Source: Apteryx mantelli (taxonomy: Eukaryota > Chordata > Aves > Apterygiformes > Apterygidae). Taken from it: DNA of 64,000 nucleotides. Below, one piece after another: positions 57,301-64,000 of the stretch. The number at the start of each line of letters is the position of its first letter. Position 1 is the stretch's first letter. The translations under genes and the position numbers were made by a program. The stretch covers positions 372,001 through 436,000 of the forward strand of contig NC_090014.1 in assembly GCF_036417845.1 (NCBI RefSeq), in the 5' to 3' direction. The notes under the pieces are model-generated. The model searched no databases. It was not told the origin of the DNA and saw only the letters and a list, made by a program, of their open reading frames with translations.

Positions 57301-58904
57301 TCGAAGAGTTTGGGGACCCCCAAAATGGGCTGGGGACCTTCAGGAGGGACCTAGGGGGCCCCCCCCCAAAAGGGGCTGGGGACCCCCCAGGGGGAGCTGG
57401 GGGACCCCCAAAATGGGGCTGGAGACCCCCCAAAATGGGCCTTGGGACCCCAAATGGGGCTGGGGACCCCCCATATGGGGCTAGGGCCCCCCAAAGGGGG
57501 TTGAGGGGCCCTGGGGGGGGTTGGACCCTGATTTTGGGGGGGTCGGGGGGCCCTGGGGGGGTTCAGAGCCCCGTTTTGGGGTCTGGGGGGGGTCGGGGAC
57601 CCCCGTTTCGGGAGCCCCCCGCTGACGCCGCCCCCAGGTTCTGCCCCCCGCAAGCCCCTGGGGGGCGCGAGAGCCGCGACCCCCCCGACCGCGACGAGGA
57701 CAAGTACCGGGCGGCGGCGGGTGCTCAGGTGGGGCCGCGAAACGGGGCGAAACGGGTGGAAACGGGCAAAACGGGGGGGTGGGGGGGAAAACGGGGAGCC
57801 CCCCCCAGCGGGCGCTCAGGTGTGGGCCGCGAAACGGGGTGAAACGGGGTGGAAACGGGCAAAACGGGGGGGTGGGGGGGAACGGGGAGCCCCCCCCCAG
57901 CGGGCGCTCAGGTGGGGCCGCGAAACGGGCGAAACGGGGCGGAAACGGGCAAAACGGGGGGGGGGTGGGGGGGGAAACGGGGAGCCCCCCCCCGGCAGGC
58001 ACTCAGGTGGGGCCGCGAAACGGGGTGAAACAGGGCAGAAACAGGCAAAATGGGGGGACGGCGGCACAGGCTCTGGTGGGGACAGTGAAATGGGGTGAAA
58101 ACGGGGCAAAATGGAGCAAAATAAGGGGAAATGGGGTGATAACGGAGAGAAACGGGGGCTTGCAGCGTGCGCTCTGCGTGGGAGCAGGGGAAACGGGGCA
58201 GGACGGGGTGAAACGGGGTGAATTGAGGCAGGATTGGACAAAACGGGGTGAAACCGGGGCGGAATGGGGTGAAACAGGGCAAAATAGGGCAAAACGGGGG
58301 CAGGACGGGGCTGGAACGGGGGGGCAAAAATGGGGCGGGATGAGGCAAAACGAGGCGAAACCAGGGACAAAACGGGCAGAATGGGACAAAATGGGCCAGG
58401 TGGGGGACGGAACGGGGCAAAATGGGGCAGAATGGGGACAAAAAAGGGGTAAAGGGGGGGCAGGAAGGATTCGGGGGGGGTTGGAGGGATTTGGGGTCAG
58501 GGAGGATTGGAGGGTCTGGGGGATCAGGAAGGATTCGGGGGGATCAGGAAGGATTTGGGGGGTCAGGAAGGATTTGGGGGGGTTCAGAAGGATTCGGGGG
58601 TCAGGAAGAATTGGGGGATTTGGAGGGATTTGGGGGGTCAGGAAGGATTTGGGGGGGTCCAGGGGGATTCAGAGGGATTTGGGGGGGGTCCGGGGGCCCC
58701 TGACCCCCCCGTCCCCGCTCCGGCCCGCAGGTGCTGGCCCCGGGGGCGCCCCCCCCGCCCCCCCGCTGCTGGTCCTGGCCCTGGGGGGGGGCCCTGGCCT
58801 TCGTCGCCCTCCTCGTCCTCCTGGCGCGCCTGGGCCGGGCGGCCGCCGCCAACGACCCCGCGCTGGAGCCGCTGCGCAACCCCCACCTGCGCGTGGGGCC
58901 CTGA
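54392..58904 (+). CDS. ZFPL1: Zinc finger protein-like 1 (Golgi membrane protein)
   Basis: ZFPL1 is a cis-Golgi tail-anchored protein that binds GM130. Exons: 54392-54493 ([20 protein letters not shown]), 54614-54725 ([20 protein letters not shown]), 55865-56058 ([39 protein letters not shown]), 56444 to about 56526, 56641-56728 ([15 protein letters not shown]), 57638-57728 ([14 protein letters not shown]) and about 58731-58904. The amino half holds the B-box-like and RING-like cysteine pairs. The last exon encodes the hydrophobic anchor [19 protein letters not shown] and ends NPHLRVGP. Exons 1-3 are clean. Frame slips in G/C runs are needed in exon 4 (before DTWGSFG), in exon 5 (after SPPGRP), in exon 6 (after APRKPL) and in the last exon before the anchor. 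Splice sites are normal, so error is likelier than decay. Confidence 0.92.
54726..55745. repeat. Arrays in ZFPL1 intron 2, starting at the donor
   Basis: About five units of about 43 bp (GGTGCGGGGGGGCCTCGAGA, CCGCCGGGCGGG) begin directly at the exon 2 donor GGTGCGCCTCGAG and repeat its GGTGCG string. They pass into about twelve looser units of about 60 bp with TGAAACTGCCCTCC and GGGGACCCCAAAACTGC. Confidence 0.88.
56070..56440. repeat. C-rich repeats in ZFPL1 intron 3
   Basis: Irregular units of CCCCTGACCCCCCCCCATCA and CCTCTGGGGGCCCC. Period is not well defined. Confidence 0.75.
56735..57500. repeat. About 30 bp array in ZFPL1 intron 5
   Basis: Some 25 units such as GGGGCTGGGGACCCCCAAAA and GGGGATAGGGACCCCCGGAA; both halves are partly complementary (GGGG/CCCC). 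Exon edges are not included. Confidence 0.92.
57715..58450. repeat. 92 bp array copying the ZFPL1 exon 6 donor edge
   Basis: Units of about 92 bp contain the end of exon 6 and its donor (GCTCAG followed by GTGGGGCCGCGAAACGGG). Clear copies lie near 57812, 57905 and 57999 after the true donor at 57729; further decayed copies follow to about 58190. The rest is GAAACGGGGTGAAACGGGG filler. Confidence 0.92.
58460..58690. repeat. GGATTTGGGGG repeats before the last ZFPL1 exon
   Basis: Short units AGGATTTGGGGGGTCAGGA fill the end of intron 6 up to the CCCCCGTCC tract before the acceptor. Confidence 0.85.
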
Positions 58905-59430
58905 CCCCCCCCCGGGGGGCAAATACCCCCCCCCGGGGGCAGATACCACCCCCCCGGGGGCAGATACCCCCCCTGCCAAGGAGCCCCATTGCTACGGGGG
59001 GGCCACAGATGCCCCCCCAGGGGGGTAAACGTGAGCCCAGGGGAGTAAACGTAAGCCCCCGGGGGTAAATATGACCCCTGGGGGGGTAAATACTGCCCTG
59101 AGAAGGGGCAATTTGGGCCCTGGAGGGGGTAAATACCCGCTTTGGGGGAGGGGGAATCCTTCCCTCCCCCGGGGTGCTGGGCTGGAGCTGCCGTGGGAGC
59201 CCTGATGACATGGGGGTGGGTAAATGCCCCCCCCCAGGGGCAATAAATGCCCCCCCATGGGGTAAATGTGACCCTGGGGGGGTAAATTGGGCCCTGGAGG
59301 GGGGAAATACTCAGCTTGGGTGGCAAATCTTTTCCCGGGGGGCAATAACCCACCCCCCAGGGGGCAATTATAACCCTCAGGGGGCAACTACAACCCCCCA
59401 GGGGTAATTACAGCCCCGGGGGGGTAATTA
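58905..59430. repeat. GGGGGTAAAT repeats in the ZFPL1 3' UTR
   Basis: Units such as CCCCCCAGGGGGGTAAACGT and GGGGGCAGATACC begin directly after the ZFPL1 stop codon and continue past the poly(A) signal. They keep no coding sequence. Confidence 0.85.
59242..59247 (+). terminator. ZFPL1: ZFPL1 poly(A) signal
   Basis: AATAAA within the 3' UTR repeats, 338 bases after the stop codon. Confidence 0.65.
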
Positions 59431-59480
59431 ACACAGCTGGGAGAGGGCAAAGGGCCCCGGGGTGCCATTAGGCTGTGGCG

Positions 59481-59486
59481 TTTATT
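59481..59486 (-). terminator. TMEM262: TMEM262-like poly(A) signal
   Basis: AATAAA on the minus strand about 345 bases past the stop at 59832; a second weaker candidate is not evident. It lies about 230 bases from the ZFPL1 signal, so the two transcripts end close together. Confidence 0.6.
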
Positions 59487-59509
59487 AACGAAGGCAGGAG
59501 ATAACGAGC

Positions 59510-59770
59510 GCCCCAAATGGCCCGGACGCCTGGGCCCCTTCCCCGTGATGGAGACAGACCCGGACGCCTGGGCCCCTTCCCCATGATGGAGACGGGCCCG
59601 GACGCCTGGGCCCCCTGCAGGGACCAAGACGGACCCGGACGCCTGGGCCCCTTCCCCGTGACGGAAGCCGCCCCGGACGCCTGGGCCCCGTGTCCCCGCG
59701 GGCGACGTGGGGCCGACGCGGGTGGCGGGAGAAGGGCGGGGGGGGGGGGGGGGACCCGGACGCCTGGGTC
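59510..59770. repeat. CCGGACGCCTGGGCCCC repeats in the TMEM262-like 3' UTR
   Basis: Six copies of CCCGGACGCCTGGGCCCC, the reverse complement of the core used in TM7SF2 and VPS51 introns, spaced about 40 bp with TTCCCCGTGATGGAGAC linkers. Confidence 0.9.
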
Positions 59771-59831
59771 CCTTCCCCCCCCCCCCGCGGGGTGGCCATT
59801 AAAGGCGCAGGTGTGACGAGCGCGTGGGGCC

Positions 59832-60921
59832 TCAGTAGCTCTCGGGCCGGTGCTGCAGGGTGCCGTACTCGAAGGCGACGCGGGCCAGGCACAGCGCGGC
59901 GTTGGCGGCTGCGGGGACGGGGACGGGGGGGTGGCGGGTGGGCGGTGGTGGTGTGTTGTCCCCCCCCTCCCCCGCCGCAGCGAGGGGCCCAGGGCGTCCG
60001 GGCCCCCCTCCCTTACCCAGCGAAGCCAGCGCCAGGCGGCTCGGGAAGGTGCTGCCGGGCCGGAGGCTGCGCAAGGCTCCCAGCAGAGCCCAGGAGAAAC
60101 TCAGCACGTGCGAGAACTGCGGGGGGGGGGGGGGCAGGGGGGGTGGTTAGGGGGCCCAGGCGTCCGGGGAGGGGGCCCAGGGTGTGTGGGGGAGGGGAGA
60201 GGCAGGGAGGGACCCAGGTGTCCGGGGGGGGGGGATTGGGGAGGGGCCCAGGCATCCAGGAGGGAACCCAGGCTTCCGGGGGGGATTGGGGGGGGCCCAG
60301 GTGTCGGGGGGTGGGAAACAGGACTGAGGAGGGACCCAGGCGTCCGGGGGGAGAGGATTGAGGAGGGGGTCCAGGCATCTGGGGGGGGGATGGGGGGGGC
60401 CCAGGTGTCCAGGGGGATGAAGGAAGGGCCTAGGTGTCTGGGGGGGGGGGGTGAAGGAAGGGCCCAGGTGTCCAGGGGGGGGATGGGGGGGGGCCCAGGT
60501 GTCTGGGGGGGGGGGGGAAGGAGGGGCCCAGGCATCGGGGGGTATTGAGGAGGGGCCCCAGGCATCCGGGGGGGGGTATTGAGGAGGGGCCCAGCTGTCC
60601 GGGGGGGGTGAAGGAGGGGCCCAGGCATCCGGGGGGGGTGAAGGAAGGGCCCCAGGTGTCCGGGGGGGGGTGAAGAGGGACCCAGGCATCTGGGGGGGGT
60701 ACGGAGGGGGGGCCCAAGCGTCCCGGGGGGGGTACGGAGGGGGGGCCCAGGCGTCCGGGGGGGGGGGGGGGAATGAAAGGGGGGGGGCCCAGGCGCCCGG
60801 GCCGCACCAGGAGGCCGCGGACGAGGCGCAGCCGGGGCAGCCCGGGCCGCCGGCGCTGGCCGAGGCGCCGCACGTCGACGCCCAGGAGGCCGCCGTGAGC
60901 CGCCAGCAGCAGAGCAGCGAG
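59832..60921 (-). CDS. TMEM262: TMEM262-like small membrane protein (CatSper eta family)
   Basis: In mammals TMEM262 (CATSPER eta) is a small membrane subunit of the sperm CatSper channel. Three exons are seen: about 60921-60808 (LAALLLAAHGGLLGVDVRRL, ending LVRGLL), 60116-60017 (FSHVLSFSWALLGALRSLRP) and 59908-59832 (ANAALCLARVAFEYGTLQHR, ending PESY). Against human TMEM262 as I remember it, the histidine, glycine and aspartate-valine of IHMGVFASDV match LAAHGGLLGVDV, and the distance from that histidine to FSQVISIGWAAMG (here FSHVLSFSWALLG) is identical, 30 residues. The carboxyl end is about 25 residues longer than human. No ATG is visible upstream in the first exon, so the start lies in an unseen exon or behind a frame slip. 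Next to ZFPL1, as in human. Family assignment rests on the motif spacing and synteny. Confidence 0.65.
60130..60790. repeat. CCCAGGCGTCCGG array in the TMEM262-like intron
   Basis: About 20 units of about 30 bp (GGGGCCCAGGTGTCCGGGGG with GATGAAGGAG-type linkers) fill the intron between the first visible exon and the FSHVLS exon. Confidence 0.92.
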
Positions 60922-61089
60922 GCGGCCGCCAGCGCCGCCCCCCCCGGGCGCCGCCCGGCCCCCAGCGCCCTCCGCCACCCCCCCCGCCACCGGCGGCAGC
61001 ACCGGCGACGGGGGCGGTGACAGGGGGGGGCGACGACGGCGACGGGGGGGCGGCTGCGGGGCGGCCACCGAGCTCGGCGACGGGCCCGG

Positions 61090-61530
61090 GGGGGCGGCGG
61101 CTGGGTGACGCTCCGGGGTGGCCCCGAGGCTGTTGATGGGCGCCAGGGTGTCCCGAGGGGTGGCGGGTGACGTCTGGGTGACGTTCCGGGGTGGCCCCGA
61201 GGCTGTTGATGGGCACCAGGGTGTCACCAAGCCTGGGGGGGTGGTGTCTGGGTGACACTTTGGGGTGTCCCCAAGGCTGTTGATGGGCGCCAGGGTGTCC
61301 CCGAGGGTGGCAGTGACGTCTGGGTGACGCTCCAGGGTGGCCCCGAGGGTGGCGTCGTCGTCTGGGTGACGCTCCAGGGTGTCCCCGAGGCTGTTGATGG
61401 GCGCCGGGGTGTCCCCAAGGGTGGCAGTGACGTCTGGGTGACGCTCCAGGGTGGCCCCGAGGCTGTTGATGGGCGCCGGGGTGTCACTGTGCCTGGGGGG
61501 TGGCGTTTGGGTGACACCCTGGGGTGTCCC
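61090..61530. repeat. 72 bp array upstream of the TMEM262-like exons
   Basis: Five or six units of about 72 bp with GAGGCTGTTGATGGGCGCCA, GGGTGTCCCC and CGTCTGGGTGACGCTCCAGG. It may lie in the 5' region or an intron of the minus-strand gene; long open frames on both strands are periodic artefacts. Confidence 0.88.
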
Positions 61531-61699
61531 CGAGCCTGGAGGGACGCCAGGGCTGCGAGGGACGGGGGATCCGGGTGGCCGAGAAGGGCTCACGGCGAGG
61601 GCCCAGGCGTCCGGGAAAGGCTCACGGCGAGGGCCCAGGCGTCCGGGCGGGACCCAGCAGCAAGTCCCCGAGCCCCAGGGGCTTGTGGGAAGAGGGGCC

Positions 61700-61930
61700 C
61701 AGGCGTCCGAGCGCCCGCGGCCGTTGTGACGTCGCGGCCGTTCCGTCGCCGCCGCCGCCGCGGCGCTCGGCGGGCGCCATTTTCGCGCCGCCCGTTGCCA
61801 TGGCGACGCGCGCCGCTTCCCGCCCGAGGCGGCGGGCGGAAGTGACGCGCGGGGAGGCGGTGGGGCCGGAAGCGGCGGGGCGGGGCCGGAAGCAGCTGTT
61901 GCAGCAGCAGCAGCGGCGGCGGGGGCGGCC
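61700..61930. promoter_or_regulatory. Shared TMEM262-like/VPS51 bidirectional promoter
   Basis: CpG-rich segment with a TGACGTCG CRE-like site near 61727, CGCCATTTTCGCGCC (YY1/E2F-like) near 61775, GCGGAAGTGACGCG (ETS plus CRE-like) near 61835, and an X-box at 61794-61807. It lies directly upstream of the VPS51 start. Confidence 0.6.
61794..61807. promoter_or_regulatory. X-box (RFX-type) motif
   Basis: GTTGCCATGGCGAC differs at one base from the symmetrical RFX site GTTGCCATGGCAAC. RFX factors drive ciliary and flagellar genes, which would suit a sperm-flagellum gene on the minus strand; VPS51 could also use it. Confidence 0.6.
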
Positions 61931-64000
61931 ATGGCGGAGGCGGCGGCGGCGGCCGGGGGCAGCCCCGAAGCCGGGGCCGAGGCCGATCCGGGGCCGAGCC
62001 GGGCCGGCGACGGCCCACGGGCTGCTCCAGCGCTACTACGGGCTGCCCGAGGCGGCGGGGGAGGCCCCGGACCCCGCCGACATTAACGGGGCCTCACTTC
62101 GACCCGGAAGTGTTCCTCACCAAGGTGACCTTTGACCCCCGGCGCCCCTAAGGCGACCCCCGCCCCACTCCCCCCCCCGATCCCTATGGGCCCCTATGGA
62201 CCTCCATAGGGGCAGCGTTGGGGGGGGCCCGGGGGGCAGTTGGGGGCCCCGGGGGGGCAACTAGGGCCCCTGGGATGGTCGCTGGGGCATATTTAGGGGC
62301 TCAGGGGGGCGGTTGGAGGCCCGAGGGGGGGCAAATAGGGGTCCCGGGGGGCAGTTTTGGCCCTGTTTTGTCCCCCTAGCTGTGCAGCAGGTGCCCCCTG
62401 GGGCAGTTGGAGGTCCTGGAGGAGGTGTTAGGGGTGCTGGGGGGCAGTTAGGCCCTTTCAGGGGCAGTTGTGACCCCCTTTTTCCTCCCCATCTGCACAG
62501 TGAGTCCCCCCTGGGGCAGTTGGGGGTCCCGGGGGGGCAGTTGTGACCCCTCTTGCCCCCCCAGCTGCGCAGCGAGTGCCCCCTGGGGCAGTTGGGGGGC
62601 CCAGGGGGGGCAGTTGGGGCTTCGGGGGGGGGCAGTTGTGACCCGTTCTGCCCCCCAGCTGCGCAGCGAGTGCCCCCTGGGGCAGCTGCTGGCCCGCGAG
62701 GCCGAGCTGGTGCGGCAGATCCGGGCCCTCGACAGCGACATGCAGACGCTCGTCTACGAGAACTACAACAAGTTCATCTCCGCCACTGGTGCGGGTCCAG
62801 GTGTCCGGGGAGGGGGCCCAGGCGTCCGCGGGGGGGGGGCCCAGGCGTCCGGGGAGGGGGGCCCAGGTGTCCAGGGGGGGACCCAGGTGTCCGGGGAGGG
62901 GCCCAGGTGTCTGGGTGCTGGTTGCAGTACAGTGATGCTGGGGGGGCTCTGGGAGGGGCCCAGGCGTCCGGGGAGGGAGCCCAGGCATGGGGGGGAAGGT
63001 GGGCCCAGGTGTCTAGGGGGTCCGAAGCGTCCAGAGAACCCAGGAGGGGACCCCAGGCGTCCGGCTCAGGGGCCCAGGCATCCGGGAGAGGGACCCAGGT
63101 GTCTGGGGAGGGGGCCCAGGTGTCCGGAGAGGACCCAGGCATCCGGGGGGGACCCCAGGGAGGGACCCAGGCGTCCGGGGAGGACCGGGACACGCAGGTA
63201 GGTGTCGGGGTGGGGGCCCAGGCATCCGGGGGACCCAGGCGTCCGGGCCGCGCCCTTTCTCCCCCCCCCCCCAGACACCCATCCGGAAGATGAAGGCCGA
63301 CTTCCGGCGCATGGAGGCCGAGATGGACGGCCTGGCCGCCAACATGGCCGCCATCACCGCCTCCAGCGCCCGCGTCAGCGCCGCGCTCCAGGACCGGCAC
63401 CACCGCGGCGCCCAGCTCGCCGTGCGCTGGGGGGGGCCGGGGGGGGCAGATCTGAGGGGGTGGGGGGTCCTAGGGGGCAGATATGGGGGGTTGGGACAGA
63501 TCTGAGGGGTTTGGAGGGATCCTGGGGGGGCAGATTTGGGGGGTTGGGGGCATTGGGGATACCTGGGGGGCAGATCTGGGGGGTTTGGGGTAGATCTAGG
63601 GAGTTGGGGGGTCCTGGGGGGGCAGATCTGGGGGTGTTGGGGCAGATCTGGGGGGCTGAGGGGGACCCTGGGGGGCAGATTTGGGGGGTTGGGGGTAGAT
63701 CTAGGGAGTTGGGGGGTCCTGGGGGGGCAGATCTGGGGTGTTGGGGCAGATCTGGGGGGCTGAGGGGGACCCTGGGGGGCAGATTTGGGGAGTTGGGGTA
63801 GATTTGGGGGGGCTGAGGGGGACCCTGGGGGGCAGATTTGGGGGGTTGGGGTAGATCTGGGGGTTGGGGGGACCCTGGGGGGGCAGATTTGGGGGGTTGG
63901 GGTAGATCTGGGGGGTTGGGGGGACCCTGGGGGGCAGATTTGGGGGGTTGGGGCAAATCTGGGGGGATGGGGGGACCCTGGGGGGCAGATCTGGGGGGTT
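61931..64000 (+). CDS. VPS51: VPS51 subunit of GARP/EARP tethering complexes (partial)
   Basis: VPS51 links the GARP and EARP tethers to syntaxins for endosome-to-Golgi transport. The gene runs past the window edge; three exons are seen. Exon 1, 61931-62124, has an alanine/glycine-rich start ([20 protein letters not shown]), then [16 protein letters not shown] and FDPEVFLTK. Exon 2, 62659-62788, is [40 protein letters not shown] and SAT. Exon 3, 63275 to about 63421, is [20 protein letters not shown] then [13 protein letters not shown]. Exon 2 is clean. Exon 1 changes frame before HGLLQR and again before HFDPE (one T too many), and exon 3 has one C too many before IRKMKA. The conserved coiled-coil amino end is otherwise continuous. 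The end of exon 3 is uncertain by a base or two. The promoter is shared with the TMEM262-like gene. Confidence 0.9.
62200..62658. repeat. Array copying the VPS51 exon 2 acceptor edge
   Basis: Three copies of the acceptor and first about 25 bases of exon 2 (CCCCCAGCTGCGCAGCGAGT, then GCCCCCTGGGGCAG) precede the true exon at 62659. The copy near 62565 is almost identical, those near 62378 and 62495 more diverged. Between them are GGGGGGCAGTTGGGGGTCCC fillers. Confidence 0.92.
62795..63270. repeat. CCCAGGCGTCCGG array in VPS51 intron 2
   Basis: About 17 units of about 28 bp, GGGGCCCAGGCGTCCGGGGA, fill the intron from the exon 2 donor to the acceptor tract. Confidence 0.93.
63425..64000. repeat. 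GGGGCAGATCTGGGG array in VPS51 intron 3
   Basis: Regular units of about 60 bp, GGGGGGCAGATCTGGGGGGT and TGGGGTAGATCTAGGGAGTT, run to the window edge. Near-identical neighbours suggest recent expansion. Confidence 0.92.

Noticed and set aside
59832-60116. TMEM179B as the identity of the small membrane gene
   Set aside because: Considered because of its size, but the FSHVLSFSWALLG motif and spacing fit TMEM262 and the neighbours are those of TMEM262.

Overview
This window looks like a bird dot microchromosome, or possibly another sauropsid. The evidence is very high GC content, short introns, small tightly packed genes, many GC-rich minisatellites, and vertebrate proteins that are close to their mammalian counterparts but more compact. 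No species call is possible from the sequence alone. The gene set matches the human 11q13 block (SPDYC, SYVN1, MRPL49, FAU, ZNHIT2, TM7SF2, CDCA5, ZFPL1, TMEM262, VPS51), with one extra gene, a second copy of PRPF39.

Layout. 1-1.8 kb: GC-rich, no gene proven. 2.5-7.8 kb (-): SPDYC (Speedy/RINGO). 8.19-8.73 kb: a solo LTR lying between the head-to-head SPDYC and SYVN1 promoters. 9-21.4 kb (+): SYVN1/HRD1, complete at 615 codons, with a perfect ER-stress element upstream. 22-30.8 kb (+): a complete PRPF39-like gene (717 codons). 30.9-32.9 kb (-): MRPL49, tail to tail with it. 33-35.3 kb (+): FAU, sharing a promoter with MRPL49. 36-38 kb (+): ZNHIT2. 38.2-48.9 kb (-): TM7SF2, swollen by repeats. 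50.2-54.1 kb (-): CDCA5 (sororin), head to head with ZFPL1 (54.4-58.9 kb, +). 59.8-60.9 kb (-): a TMEM262-like gene, head to head with VPS51 (61.9 kb to beyond the window, +).

Between and inside these genes, most non-coding DNA from 22 kb onward is minisatellite. The most unusual feature is that many arrays are built from a unit that contains the edge of a neighbouring exon: its splice donor (MRPL49, TM7SF2, ZFPL1, probably FAU), its splice acceptor (TM7SF2, VPS51) or the stop-codon end of the coding sequence (ZNHIT2). The true splice sites therefore sit at the end of ladders of near-copies. A second theme is a short motif, CCCAGGCGTCCGG, that recurs in both orientations through several unrelated genes.

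The genes do not form one pathway. SYVN1 acts in ER-associated degradation, TM7SF2 in sterol synthesis, ZFPL1 and VPS51 at the Golgi, PRPF39-like in the U1 snRNP, MRPL49 and FAU in ribosomes, CDCA5 in cohesion, SPDYC in CDK activation and TMEM262 in sperm channels. What they share is head-to-head promoter pairing and this expansion-prone base composition. SYVN1, the PRPF39-like gene and CDCA5 read cleanly, whereas FAU, MRPL49, ZNHIT2, ZFPL1, TM7SF2 and VPS51 show single-base frame slips, mostly in G/C runs, which look more like sequence error than gene death.
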